From assembly GCF_004120195.1 (NCBI RefSeq), contig NZ_SCHN01000006.1, positions 450,990 through 514,989 of the forward strand: a stretch of DNA of 64,000 bases, given 5' to 3'. Made by a program: the position numbers and the translations under genes. This DNA comes from Enterovibrio baiacu (GTDB taxonomy: Bacteria > Pseudomonadota > Gammaproteobacteria > Enterobacterales > Vibrionaceae). The notes under the pieces were generated by a model. That model worked only from the letters and a program-made list of their open reading frames with translations, was not told where the DNA came from and made no database searches. Each line of letters opens with the position of its first letter. The stretch's first letter is position 1. Shown piece by piece: positions 9,538 to 19,537 of the stretch.

Positions 9538-12438
9538 ATGTTCGGAACTAAAAGTACATTACAACTTCATATCGCCAGTATCTTCTTCATCGTCATGTCT
9601 ATCTTGGCTGTACTACTGATCGTATTGAGCTATCAAAATTCAAAAGCGCTCAATGAACAATTAGCGCAAGAGAGAATGGCGCAGAGTGCTGATCAGATAA
9701 AATTGGCTTTCGACAGGAAAATCATCCCTGTCCTAACCGCGCTCGATACCTTGGCAGAATCTGATTTTGGTAATGATCTCGACGCCTCCAACAACAAATA
9801 TTGGCTCGCCTCTGTCGAGGCCATCATGGACATCAATCCCGACGTGCTTTCCATTTATGTCGGCTACCCAGACGAAAGCTCCGCATTTATTCGCTCGACC
9901 CGACCCGCGTTTATGAAAGAACAGTTCTCAACGCCTGAGAACAGCCACATCATGGTAGACATCAATCAAACGGGTGGCGCCCAATCGCGCATCTACTATG
10001 ACAATAATCTGGCCTTCATTGGTGAAACAAAAAACACCATTGATTACCTACCAACCACGCGGCCTTGGTATCGAGATACACCTGCTGACGGCAGCATCTA
10101 TATCACTGACCCCTACTTTTATATCTTCATCAAACGCATGGGGATCACGATCTCGAAACGCATGAAGGAAAGTGGTGGTGTGTTGGCTGCTGATATCACA
10201 CTGGCATCACTGGCCGATTTCCTCAAATCGCTGCCCTTTTCGGGCGACTCGAAAATGCTGCTTCTCGATGACAACAAAACCATCCTGGCCCAAAGCGGTA
10301 TCATGGAAAATGCACCAGAAAATACGTCTCAAGAAACCTATAAAAATGAAGCGACACAATCGCCCCTTAACAGCTTATTCAAAGAAGACACATTGGCCGA
10401 ATCATCGACAACCGTGATGTTTGACGGCGAGGCTTGGCGGATCACGCTTGTCCATGTGACGTTTGGGGAAGACAAAGGGTTATGGCTTGCTAATGCTATT
10501 CCAGAAACAAAACTGATCGGCAGCGCGATTGAAGCGCGGAACAATCAAATCATCATTGCCTTTTTCGTCCTTGGGGTCGGCTCGTTGCTCGTACTGTGGG
10601 CGGCGGCGCGTATTGCCACGCCATTGAAATTGTTAAACCAAACCACCGAACGTATCCGACATTTGGATTTCGCAGGTGTAAAAACACCCGATTCCAACAT
10701 TATTGAAGTGAAAGAACTCGCCCTTTCCATCGGCGTCATGTCAGAAACCATCGCCGACTTCCTCGATACTTTGCACCGAGTGTCTAACAATTCCAATTTC
10801 GAGTCCTTACTGACGGACATGGTGACCCACTGTAAGAAGACGTCTGATGCGGACTATGTATTATTGTGGGCAGCGGACATGGAAGACAGAAATTGCTTGT
10901 CGCTCGCCGCACATGTTCCCGAAGCCACCAGCGCGACCCAAATTGATTTTGCCCAACTGTTAGAAGACCTGCCAGACATGGCGGCCGCATTGGACAACCA
11001 CAGCTTTTATACCTTCACGCCACAAGATCGCGTCGAGGTGACGGGGCACCTTCCTGAAGCATTACAACGAGCATGGGTGCTGCCACTGCACAACCGAGAA
11101 GATGAGCGCGTCGGGTTTGTTTTCATCGGATTCAACCATTCAGTCACACCTGAACAAGAGGAAAAGATCCCGTTCATTCAAGAGTTCCTAGGCTTCGCGT
11201 CCCTGATAAAAGAAAACTGGGACCACATTACGGCGCAAAAGAACCTGTTTAAGTCTTTTGTCGAAATGTTTGCATCGGCGATAGACACAAAATCGCCCTA
11301 CACGGGCGGGCATTGTCAGCGCGTTCCTGAACTCACATTCATGCTCGCAGAAGCCGCCCACAAAGACACCGAGCTTTTCCCTGATTTCACATTGGATGAA
11401 AAATCCCGAGAAGCTTTATATTTTGCTGCTTGGCTTCACGATTGTGGCAAGGTAACCACGCCAGAATACGTCGTCGATAAAGCCACTAAGCTGGAAACCA
11501 TCTATAACCGCATACATGAAATTCGGATGCGGTTTGAAGTGTTAAAACGTGACGCCGAAATAGAGTATTGGCAGGCCATAACACAAGGTGGTGATTCGGC
11601 ATCACTCAAACAGATACTCACAGAAAAGCACCGCAAACTCGATGAAGATTTTGCTTTTGTGGCCAAAACGAACATTGGCGGCGAGTTCATGGATGAAAAG
11701 AACATCGAGATATTGGAGCGCATTTCTCAGCGTACGTGGATGCGAACCATGGACGATACACTGGGTTTGTCTTGGGAAGAGGAACAGCGACGCAAGCGTC
11801 GTGGGGATCATGACTTACCGTGCAAAGAGCACCTACTAACAGACACCAGCGACCAAGAAATCCATTGGACGCAAAGCCAGAAGAAAGCCTTTGAAAATTG
11901 GACGTTCAAGCTCACCGTACCCGAACTTCAATTTAATCGCGGTGAGCTTTATAACTTATCCATCCAGCGCGGCACCTTGACCGCCGAGGAAAGGTTCAAC
12001 ATTAACGACCACATCATTCAAACCATCAATATGTTGAACAAGCTGCCCTACCCTGAACACCTGCGTCGCATTCCAGAAATTGCAGGCGGACACCATGAAA
12101 AACTGGACGGCAAAGGCTACCCCAATGGCCTGTCTGACGCCAATCTGCCGATTGATTCGCGCATCATGGCCGTCGCGGATATTTTCGAGGCATTGACGGC
12201 GAGTGACCGCCCTTATAAGAAAGCGAAGAAGCTTAGCGAAGCATTGAAAATATTGGCGTTTATGGCAAAGGATCGTCACGTCGATCCTCATTTGTTCCAG
12301 CTTTTCATCGAGCAAAAAATCTACATGCAATACGCCAATGCATTCCTACCAAAAGAACAGCACGATGACGTGGATGAACAAACGCTACTTGCCATCGTCA
12401 CTCCGCCGCAAAAAGACACAACGACAGTTTCCTCGTAG
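9538..12438 (+). CDS. membrane HD-GYP cyclic-di-GMP phosphodiesterase, paralogue 1
   Basis: This is a probable cyclic-di-GMP phosphodiesterase with an extracytoplasmic sensor. A transmembrane helix (about 10-32) precedes a dCache-like periplasmic domain (about 40-335), a second helix (about 340-358), a HAMP-like linker and a GAF-like stretch (about 410-560). The HD-GYP domain follows, with HD at His634-Asp635 (LHDCGK) and HHExxDGxGYP at 852-862. Normally these motifs lie some 60-70 residues apart; here the gap is 218, so roughly 150 residues are inserted, beginning after DKATKLE. The start codon has a poor ribosome site. It is a tandem paralogue of the next gene, with both motifs at identical residue numbers. 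The ligand is unknown. Confidence 0.9.
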   Translation: MFGTKSTLQLHIASIFFIVMSILAVLLIVLSYQNSKALNEQLAQERMAQSADQIKLAFDRKIIPVLTALDTLAESDFGNDLDASNNKYWLASVEAIMDINPDVLSIYVGYPDESSAFIRSTRPAFMKEQFSTPENSHIMVDINQTGGAQSRIYYDNNLAFIGETKNTIDYLPTTRPWYRDTPADGSIYITDPYFYIFIKRMGITISKRMKESGGVLAADITLASLADFLKSLPFSGDSKMLLLDDNKTILAQSGIMENAPENTSQETYKNEATQSPLNSLFKEDTLAESSTTVMFDGEAWRITLVHVTFGEDKGLWLANAIPETKLIGSAIEARNNQIIIAFFVLGVGSLLVLWAAARIATPLKLLNQTTERIRHLDFAGVKTPDSNIIEVKELALSIGVMSETIADFLDTLHRVSNNSNFESLLTDMVTHCKKTSDADYVLLWAADMEDRNCLSLAAHVPEATSATQIDFAQLLEDLPDMAAALDNHSFYTFTPQDRVEVTGHLPEALQRAWVLPLHNREDERVGFVFIGFNHSVTPEQEEKIPFIQEFLGFASLIKENWDHITAQKNLFKSFVEMFASAIDTKSPYTGGHCQRVPELTFMLAEAAHKDTELFPDFTLDEKSREALYFAAWLHDCGKVTTPEYVVDKATKLETIYNRIHEIRMRFEVLKRDAEIEYWQAITQGGDSASLKQILTEKHRKLDEDFAFVAKTNIGGEFMDEKNIEILERISQRTWMRTMDDTLGLSWEEEQRRKRRGDHDLPCKEHLLTDTSDQEIHWTQSQKKAFENWTFKLTVPELQFNRGELYNLSIQRGTLTAEERFNINDHIIQTINMLNKLPYPEHLRRIPEIAGGHHEKLDGKGYPNGLSDANLPIDSRIMAVADIFEALTASDRPYKKAKKLSEALKILAFMAKDRHVDPHLFQLFIEQKIYMQYANAFLPKEQHDDVDEQTLLAIVTPPQKDTTTVSS

Positions 12439-12464
12439 AACATCCGCACCGAGAAATAGAGTAA

Positions 12465-12504
12465 AAAGAAGCACGGCCAGACAATAAAGGCTGTGCTTCT
12501 TTCT
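12465..12504 (+). terminator. terminator after HD-GYP paralogue 1
   Basis: AAGAAGCAC.GCC pairs with GGC.GTGCTTCTT around a 10-nt loop and is followed by T-rich sequence. The two paralogues are therefore probably separate transcripts. Confidence 0.6.
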
Positions 12505-12669
12505 TCATTACACATGATGATGTGTGTTGATGCTCATTCAATGAATGAGCGATTTATCAGCAACTTAAAATATTCGTGATGCAATTCAAATGGTTGAGTG
12601 AAACCATAAAGCGCGAAATTATATCTGGTAGTCTCTACACAATGTCTCATTAACAAGACGACAACCAGG

Positions 12670-15576
12670 ATGCTAAACCGTCGCTACACTCTTCAGATAC
12701 ACATTGCTGGGATATTCTTTTCCGTGGTGTCTGCGCTTTCCATTCTCTTAATCGTGCTCAGCTACCAAAATTCGAAAGCACTCAATCAAGAACTTGCAGA
12801 AGAACGCACCCGTCAAAACGCAGAGCAAGTGAAACTCGCCTTTCAAAAGCTCACCTTGCCCGTCCTTACCGCCATAGATTCTCTTGCGGTGTCTGAGTAT
12901 GGTCGTCAATTGCATGCCTCTAACGATAAACAATGGCTTTCCACCATTAATGCCGTGATGGAAAACAACCCCGATGTCCTGTCAGTGTATGTCGGGTATC
13001 CGTCGGAAGAATCGGCGTTTATTCGCTCCACCAAGCCTGCTTTTATGCGGCACCAATTTTCCACACCCGACAACAGCCACATCATGGTGGACATCAATAA
13101 TAACAACGGACTTCAGGTGCGTTCTTATTACGACGAAAAGCTGAATTTCATCTCCATCGACACAAATAACATCACTTATAAACCGACCACGCGACCTTGG
13201 TATAAGGTTGCGCCGGAGAACGGCGCGATCCACATTACTGATCCGTATTTTTATTTCTTCATTCAACGCATGGGGATTACGCTGTCACGCCAGTTACCAG
13301 ACAATGATGGGGTTATCGCGGCGGATATCACCCTTGCTTCCCTGTCTAGCTTCCTCAATAGCTTGGTGGACTCAGAAGAAACCCAGCTTATGTTACTCGA
13401 CGACAGCCGTAAAATTTTCGCACACACTGGCTTCCTGCCCGACGCCTCATCGGGGCGCTCACAGAAAGAGCACCTTCAAGCCCTTGCAGCTTCCCCCTTG
13501 AACCACCTCTACAAAACCAGCGATTGGCAAAAAACATCCATCAATGTCGAGCATGGTGGAGAAACATGGATGCTCAGTTTGGCGCGTATCACGTTTGGTG
13601 GCGAGCGTGGCCTTTGGTTGGCAAAAGCCATTCCAGAGAAACAATTAATAGGCAGTGCGATTGACGCGAGAAACAATCAAATCGTCATTAGCTTCTTAGG
13701 TTTAATCCTTGGTACAGCCATGGTCTTAGTCGCATCAGCAAGAATTGCTACCCCACTGAAAAAACTGGGTGAAGCTACGAAGAGAATTCGCCAATTCGAT
13801 TTTTCTACCGTATCGAAAGTGAAATCGAATGTCGTTGAAGTCAAAGAATTGTCTGAGTCCATCAGCATGATGTCAGACACCATCAGTGGCTTTCTAGATA
13901 CCTTGCACCGCGTCTCACACAGCTCGAACTTTGACTCGCTTCTGACTGACATCGTTTTACATTGCCAACAAACGACAGATGCCAACTATGTCTTGATGTG
14001 GACAAATTCAGCCAATGATCGCGATGCACTCGAACTGACAGCCCAATATCCATCAACAACGTGTGGCAGCGATATTCATCTGGAAAAACTGCTGTCTACG
14101 TCAACACGTATTCAGAAAGAGATTTCTGACCAAAACTTCGTGAGTTTTGCGCCGACAGTGGTAGAGCAAGACAACGGTAATTTGCCTTCGACTCTCCACC
14201 ATGCGTGGTTGTTACGATTGAACAATCGAGATGGTGACTGCATTGGCTATGTCATGGTTGGCTTTAATCGCCCTGTCACTGCAAAACAAGAAGAGAAGCT
14301 TCCCTTTATTCGTCAGTTTTTGGGTTTCGCTTCGCTGATCAAAGAAAACTGGGATCGCGTTGTTGCGCAAAAGCATCTTTTCAAATCCTTTATTGAGATG
14401 ATGGCTTCTGCGATCGATACCAAATCACCGTATACAGGCGGACATTGCCAACGTGTTCCTGAGCTCACCTTTATGCTCGCGGATGCGGTCAATAAAGACA
14501 CCGCCTATTTCCCTGACTTTACCCTCAATGACCAATCACGAGAAGCGCTGTATTTCGCTGCGTGGTTGCATGACTGTGGCAAGGTGACAACACCAGAATA
14601 TGTCGTCGATAAAGCCACTAAATTGGAAACCATTTACAACCGTATCCACGAAGTGCGTACACGCTTTGAAGTGTTAAAACGCGATAAAGAAATTCAGTAT
14701 TGGAAGAAACGTGCCGAAGGCATGCCTCAACAGGAACTCGATGTTTGGTTGAAAAAAGAACTTGATGCGCTGGATGATGATTTTGCGTTCGTTGCAAAAA
14801 GTAATGTCGGCGCAGAATTCATGGATGAACAAAGCATTACGCGTCTCAAAACCATTGCACTACGTACCTGGCATCGCACCATTGACGACACGCTTGGCCT
14901 GTCGTGGGAAGAGGAAAGCCGCCGCAAACAAATGCCATCACGCGCACTGCCTTGCAAAGAACAGGTGCTTTCTGATGATCTGTACCACCATATTCCTTGG
15001 CTTTCTCAGCAACAAGAGACCTTTGAAAACTGGGAATTTAGCCTAGCTATCCCTGAACTTCAATATAATCGTGGCGAGCTGTATAACTTGTCGATCCAAC
15101 GTGGCACGTTAACGGAAGAAGAGCGTTTCATTATCAACGACCACATCATCCAAACCATCAATATGCTTAAAAAGCTGCCTTACCCTAAGCACTTGGAGCG
15201 CGTCCCTGAGATTGCGGGCGGACACCATGAAAAACTTGATGGTAAAGGGTATCCCTATGGATTGGATGACACCAATTTGTCCATAGACGCTCGTATCATG
15301 TCAGTTGCCGATATTTTCGAAGCGTTGACCGCCAGCGATCGCCCTTATAAGAAAGCCAAATCGCTCAGCGAAGCACTCAAAATCCTCGCGTTTATGGCCA
15401 AGGATAAGCATATCGATCCGAAGCTTTATAGGATCTTCATTGAAGAGAAAGTATACCTACGATACGCAGAGGCGTTCTTGCCTGCATCTCAGCGCGATAG
15501 CGTTGATGAAGCAGCATTGCTGGCCATCATCAAACCCGCACAAAAAGCAAAGCCCAAAACAGTGAGCGAAGCCTAA
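12670..15576 (+). CDS. membrane HD-GYP cyclic-di-GMP phosphodiesterase, paralogue 2
   Basis: The 968-aa product is collinear with its 966-aa neighbour: two membrane helices around a dCache-like sensor (DPYFYFFIQRMGITL is shared), a linker, a GAF-like region and a split HD-GYP domain. LHDCGK begins at residue 633 and HHEKLDGKGYP at 852, exactly as in paralogue 1. The catalytic half is much more similar between the pair than the central GAF-like stretch (about 430-560), which suggests conserved chemistry with diverging input. An AGGATG sequence supports the start. A terminator follows. Confidence 0.9.
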   Translation: MLNRRYTLQIHIAGIFFSVVSALSILLIVLSYQNSKALNQELAEERTRQNAEQVKLAFQKLTLPVLTAIDSLAVSEYGRQLHASNDKQWLSTINAVMENNPDVLSVYVGYPSEESAFIRSTKPAFMRHQFSTPDNSHIMVDINNNNGLQVRSYYDEKLNFISIDTNNITYKPTTRPWYKVAPENGAIHITDPYFYFFIQRMGITLSRQLPDNDGVIAADITLASLSSFLNSLVDSEETQLMLLDDSRKIFAHTGFLPDASSGRSQKEHLQALAASPLNHLYKTSDWQKTSINVEHGGETWMLSLARITFGGERGLWLAKAIPEKQLIGSAIDARNNQIVISFLGLILGTAMVLVASARIATPLKKLGEATKRIRQFDFSTVSKVKSNVVEVKELSESISMMSDTISGFLDTLHRVSHSSNFDSLLTDIVLHCQQTTDANYVLMWTNSANDRDALELTAQYPSTTCGSDIHLEKLLSTSTRIQKEISDQNFVSFAPTVVEQDNGNLPSTLHHAWLLRLNNRDGDCIGYVMVGFNRPVTAKQEEKLPFIRQFLGFASLIKENWDRVVAQKHLFKSFIEMMASAIDTKSPYTGGHCQRVPELTFMLADAVNKDTAYFPDFTLNDQSREALYFAAWLHDCGKVTTPEYVVDKATKLETIYNRIHEVRTRFEVLKRDKEIQYWKKRAEGMPQQELDVWLKKELDALDDDFAFVAKSNVGAEFMDEQSITRLKTIALRTWHRTIDDTLGLSWEEESRRKQMPSRALPCKEQVLSDDLYHHIPWLSQQQETFENWEFSLAIPELQYNRGELYNLSIQRGTLTEEERFIINDHIIQTINMLKKLPYPKHLERVPEIAGGHHEKLDGKGYPYGLDDTNLSIDARIMSVADIFEALTASDRPYKKAKSLSEALKILAFMAKDKHIDPKLYRIFIEEKVYLRYAEAFLPASQRDSVDEAALLAIIKPAQKAKPKTVSEA

Positions 15577-15581
15577 AGCGA

Positions 15582-15618
15582 AAAATCCCCGCATTCCTTT
15601 CGAAAGCGGGGATTTTCA
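15582..15618. terminator. bidirectional terminator between HD-GYP 2 and motY
   Basis: AAAATCCCCGC (15582-15592) pairs with GCGGGGATTTT (15606-15616). A- and T-runs on both flanks suit the two convergent genes. Confidence 0.8.
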
Positions 15619-15675
15619 TCACTCACATCGTCACGCATTGTCAACGCCTAGCGCGCGACACCATTCATCGAATGA

Positions 15676-16563
15676 TCAGATAATCGAGCGACCCAGAGAT
15701 ATCACAACGCGGCGGTTTTTGTTTCGTCCAATTGGGCTATCGTTTTCCGCAATCGGTCGACGTTCACCAAACGCTTCAATACCAATGCGATCTTTCGGTA
15801 ATCCGAGAGACATGAAGTAGCCTTCCAAGGTTCTCGCGCGTTTTTCCGACAATTTTTGGTTCGCAGCTTTCGCACCGCGGCCGTCTGTGTATGTCGCCAG
15901 CAACACCAAATCAATGTCAGGGCTGTAGCGAACGAACTCGGCAATTTGTGCCAGCTTCGCCATAGACGATTTATTAAGCTCATCCCCATTGTCGTCATAA
16001 TGCAGCGTGGTAAATGCTATATCTTCAAATGAATAAGGTAATAGTCTGTCTACACAGCTGCTGAATTCGTTATAGCTCGTTTGAAAAGCCACCGGTGACA
16101 GAGACACATCGACGCGTTTTCCCTTGCTCTGCCATTCTCTAAAGCTAAAAGTGGGAAAGCGGCCATCTTCCAGCTCGGCCAACATGCTCCACGCTGTTTG
16201 ACCATCGACGTACCCATCAAACTGCTTATAGAAACGAATACGATCGATATATTCCGCACGGTCTCCTGGCATCCATACCGCAGGCATGGACAGCAACGCG
16301 ACGTTTTCGGTCTTGCCCATCGGGCGACGCATTTGCAATTCAAAGTCGAGGTTAATTTTCTTACTGGCGCGAGACGTAAAGGTCGCATTGCCAAAATTGG
16401 GGATCATGTGTTCAACGCGGCACTCAATTGGAGAGTCCACCGTCATTTGCCAAACGGATTCTGTTGGCTTTGCACCATACAACTTGGTGGCATTCGCTGT
16501 CACAGGCAAGGTGCTAGCAGCAATGCAAAGCGATAACAGCGTAAAAGGCTTGGCGAATGTCAT
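15676..16563 (-). CDS. motY: sodium-type polar flagellar motor protein MotY
   Basis: MotY forms the T ring under the outer membrane and anchors the PomAB stator of the Na+-driven polar flagellum. The 295-aa precursor has a signal peptide (about 1-25, ending near TANA) and a MotY-specific N-terminal domain. The C-terminal OmpA-like peptidoglycan-binding domain (about 175-295) shows [20 protein letters not shown] and [11 protein letters not shown]. Length and placement next to rnt match MotY of Vibrio species. It is transcribed away from rnt. Na+ motility fits with the Na+-pumping Rnf system nearby. Confidence 0.9.
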   Translation of the reverse strand: MTFAKPFTLLSLCIAASTLPVTANATKLYGAKPTESVWQMTVDSPIECRVEHMIPNFGNATFTSRASKKINLDFELQMRRPMGKTENVALLSMPAVWMPGDRAEYIDRIRFYKQFDGYVDGQTAWSMLAELEDGRFPTFSFREWQSKGKRVDVSLSPVAFQTSYNEFSSCVDRLLPYSFEDIAFTTLHYDDNGDELNKSSMAKLAQIAEFVRYSPDIDLVLLATYTDGRGAKAANQKLSEKRARTLEGYFMSLGLPKDRIGIEAFGERRPIAENDSPIGRNKNRRVVISLGRSII

Positions 16564-16812
16564 GGCAGGGCTACGTCCTGTTCAAGTGAATGAATAAGTC
16601 TTTATTGTATCGGAAAACACGCGCAGTTCTTTAGGTCTATTTTAGACGGCACATTCCCTGTCACGCAGAAAACGTGGGCAAGATTTGAGGTAACAACGTA
16701 ATTCGTTCGTTAGCAATGGGCGCAGTATATACATAACTAAGGGGAAGATGCCTTTAGAACCCGCGTCGCTTCTGCCATAATGCCTACCTGATTTACTTTT
16801 ACCTTTGTAGAC

Positions 16813-17484
16813 ATGAGCCAAGAAACCAACCTAAATACCCTAAAAGCACGATTTCGTGGATATTTCCCAGTTGTCGTTGATGTTGAAACGGCAGGTTTCA
16901 ATGCAAAAACAGACGCGCTTCTGGAAATTTGTGCCGTCACCCTGAAAATGGATGAAGAAGGTTGGTTAATGCCAGACAAAACAATGCACTTTCACGTTGC
17001 CCCTTTTGAAGGCGCGGTGTTGGTGAAAGAAGCCTTGGAGTTTAATGGCATTCGTGACCCTTTCAGTCCACTTCGAGGTGCTGTTGATGAGTCACATGCA
17101 CTCAAAGAAATCTTTAAGCTCATTCGCAAAGAACAAAAAGCACAAGGCTGCCAACGCTCTATCATGGTGGCGCACAATGCCAACTTTGATCATAGCTTTG
17201 TCATGGAAGCCGCCGAGCGAAGCGCACTAAAGCGTAACCCTTTCCACCCTTTTGCTACCTTCGATACGGCAGCACTAAGCGGCCTTGCTTTGGGTCAAAC
17301 CGTATTAGCAAAAGCGTGTGCAACCGCAGGTATTGCCTTCGACAACCGTGAAGCGCACTCGGCCCTCTATGACACCGAGCGCACCGCAGAGCTTTTCTGC
17401 GAGATTGTTAACAGATGGAAGAAATTGGGCGGCTGGCCTGTCGTTCCTGTGGAAAGTGATTCCGAACAAACTTCAGAAGAGTAA
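16813..17484 (+). CDS. rnt: ribonuclease T
   Basis: RNase T is a DEDD-family 3'-5' exonuclease that trims tRNA and other stable RNA 3' ends. The 223-aa product has the Exo I motif VVDVETAGF (Asp and Glu metal ligands), [11 protein letters not shown] (Exo II) and the DEDDh motif around [11 protein letters not shown]. It is near the usual length for the family. It is divergent from motY. In E. coli rnt sits next to gloA; the two are 7.5 kb apart here because of inserted genes. Confidence 0.97.
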   Translation: MSQETNLNTLKARFRGYFPVVVDVETAGFNAKTDALLEICAVTLKMDEEGWLMPDKTMHFHVAPFEGAVLVKEALEFNGIRDPFSPLRGAVDESHALKEIFKLIRKEQKAQGCQRSIMVAHNANFDHSFVMEAAERSALKRNPFHPFATFDTAALSGLALGQTVLAKACATAGIAFDNREAHSALYDTERTAELFCEIVNRWKKLGGWPVVPVESDSEQTSEE

Positions 17485-17508
17485 CGCATCCTCTTCAAAA
17501 ATTTAACA

Positions 17509-17545
17509 GGCGGATCTGCATGAAAAATAAGGCGATCCGCCGTTA
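17509..17545 (+). terminator. hairpin after rnt
   Basis: GGCGGATC (17509-17516) pairs with GATCCGCC (17534-17541) around a 17-nt loop. The T-run is weak, so termination is only possible. Confidence 0.4.
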
Positions 17546-17763
17546 TTCCCACCTTGTCAATCGCACGTTTTAAACAAAAGTATGAAATCACTCTCATCAC
17601 CGCCGAAAAAATAGGTTAGATCTTGCGCAAACTATTGATAACAAAAAACCTACATTTTTAATTCCATGCTTATACTCTCTTAGAACTGAACCGCACCACC
17701 TGTCTCGGTCAACCCGCAGGGATAGCGGATAAAACAATAAAGCAGTGAAAGAGAGGCATTTAG

Positions 17764-19095
17764 ATGAACCGTCTAACAAAACGTACCTTACTATCAACAG
17801 CGATTGCTGTAGCGACATTCCAAGCACACGGTGCAGGTTTCCAAATCAGTGAACATTCCGCGAGCGGCCTAGGCCGAGCTTTTGCGGGTGAGGCAGCAAT
17901 TGCGGACAATGCAGCCGTAGCTGTGCGCAACCCTGCTGCAATGACCATGTTTGATTCAGCCCAAGTTTCAGGTGGTATTTCATTTATCCAGCCTGATGTT
18001 GATGCAAAAGTGACATCTGTTGGTAGTAATCCACCGGCCGCTATCCCGAATACGTCTTCAGAGCATAGTGGAGTCGCTCCAGACGCTTTTGTACCAAACA
18101 TTCACTATGTTCGTCCTCTAAATGACAAATCTGCAATTGGCCTTTCAGCATTTTCGAATTTTGGGTTAGCGACCGAGTTTCCATCCGATTCAGTAGCGGG
18201 ACCTATCGCAGGGGAAACTGAACTGGCAACTGTAGATTTCAACTTAAATTACGCCTATAAAATATCGCCACAGTTCAGTTTGGGTGCGGGTATCAGCGCC
18301 ATATACGCAGATGCTTCACTAACCCGAAATGCTGGTGCAGCGGTATACGGCTCAAATGCTTCAAATTTAGCGAATATTGGTGTGACGCAGCCTACTGATG
18401 TTGTATCTCACCTTGAAGGAGACGGATGGGGTTTCGGTTGGAACGTTGGTGCGTTATGGGAAATTAATGAAAAAAACCGTTTAGGGATATCCTACCGCTC
18501 ACAAACAGATATTACCCTTGAAGGTGATTACAACGGTGTTAATACTGCTTATGCCGGAAAGCCAGGCCAAAAAGTTAACGGTGAACTGGAGTTAAATTTA
18601 CCTGATATCTTCGAGTTTTCTGGTTATCATGAAGTCGCGCCAAAATGGGCGATACACTATAGCGCAATGATGATTGGCTGGAGCAGTTTTCAAGAATTGT
18701 TAGCAACTGGAGCTACAACCGATTGTGCATCCTCCCCTAATGCTGCTGACGGCGTCTGCCTTCAGAAAGATGAAAAATGGGATGATTCATGGCGCTACGC
18801 TATTGGTACAACTCATTTTTTGAACGAACAATGGACATTACGTGCAGGTTTAGCTTTGGATGAAAGTCCTGTTCCAAGTTCTCACCGCACATTGAGCATC
18901 CCAGATAGTGAGCGTACTTGGTATACTGTCGGTGCAACTTATCAAGCAACAAAAGCGCTTACTATTGACGGTGGTTTTGCTTACTTGAAAGGCGACACAG
19001 TAACAGGAAACGAAACTGAAAGCGGTACTGCTTTTGAATTCGAAGCTGGCGGTGATGCTTATATCTACAGCGTAAGTGCCAACTACACCTTCTAA
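17764..19095 (+). CDS. fadL: FadL-family long-chain fatty acid outer membrane transporter 1
   Basis: FadL proteins are 14-strand outer-membrane barrels that let long-chain fatty acids and other hydrophobic compounds cross. The 443-aa precursor has a signal peptide ending near AHGA, the conserved hatch GFQISEHSASGLGRAFAGEAAIADNAA and NPAAMTMF, and a C-terminal aromatic residue (YTF). AGAGAGGCATTTAG precedes the ATG. A second, clearly related copy follows at 19538. This copy seems richer in AT-ending codons than its neighbours, which could hint at a separate history, though I have not measured it. Confidence 0.92.
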   Translation: MNRLTKRTLLSTAIAVATFQAHGAGFQISEHSASGLGRAFAGEAAIADNAAVAVRNPAAMTMFDSAQVSGGISFIQPDVDAKVTSVGSNPPAAIPNTSSEHSGVAPDAFVPNIHYVRPLNDKSAIGLSAFSNFGLATEFPSDSVAGPIAGETELATVDFNLNYAYKISPQFSLGAGISAIYADASLTRNAGAAVYGSNASNLANIGVTQPTDVVSHLEGDGWGFGWNVGALWEINEKNRLGISYRSQTDITLEGDYNGVNTAYAGKPGQKVNGELELNLPDIFEFSGYHEVAPKWAIHYSAMMIGWSSFQELLATGATTDCASSPNAADGVCLQKDEKWDDSWRYAIGTTHFLNEQWTLRAGLALDESPVPSSHRTLSIPDSERTWYTVGATYQATKALTIDGGFAYLKGDTVTGNETESGTAFEFEAGGDAYIYSVSANYTF

Positions 19096-19125
19096 CAACT
19101 TGTTTCATTAATAAGAAAAGCCGAT

Positions 19126-19156
19126 TCTTTGCAATCGGCTTTTTTGTTGCCTGTCA
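19126..19156 (+). terminator. terminator after fadL copy 1
   Basis: AAAAGCCGATT pairs with AATCGGCTTTT around a 6-nt loop, followed by a T-run. Confidence 0.85.
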
Positions 19157-19537
19157 CATTAATGAAATGTGAATGTAACCCATTGAAATGCAGAATTTCG
19201 TCTCGCCCTTCCATTTTTAAACATACGTTCACATATCCATCGCGTCAAAATATAGACCAACCCCTTAATTGTTAGGGTTTATCTGATAAAAAGCCTTGAT
19301 TAGTGTAATTACTTCAAACGTCAGTTTTGAAACTGGACAATAAATCCCGAAAATTAAGACACTTACAGGTGATTTAACAGCTATTTAACAATTATTCATA
19401 CCGTGACATATTAGCTTCCGAAGTAATCTGAACAGCTTAAAAATAACCTATAAAAGCCGTTCTGCTGTTTCAACCCATTGAATGTATTGCGTTTAGGTTG
19501 CTTAGCGACCCATTGCTCAATTGGAATGAGAGGCTGT
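19157..19537. other. intergenic region between the two fadL genes
   Basis: About 380 bp of AT-rich sequence without a gene. It presumably carries the promoter of the fadL 2/lipase pair. I could not find a convincing FadR operator in it. Confidence 0.5.

Noticed and set aside
9347..9619. 90-codon frame between gloA and the first HD-GYP gene
   Set aside because: It overlaps the gloA terminator and the start of the HD-GYP gene in another frame.
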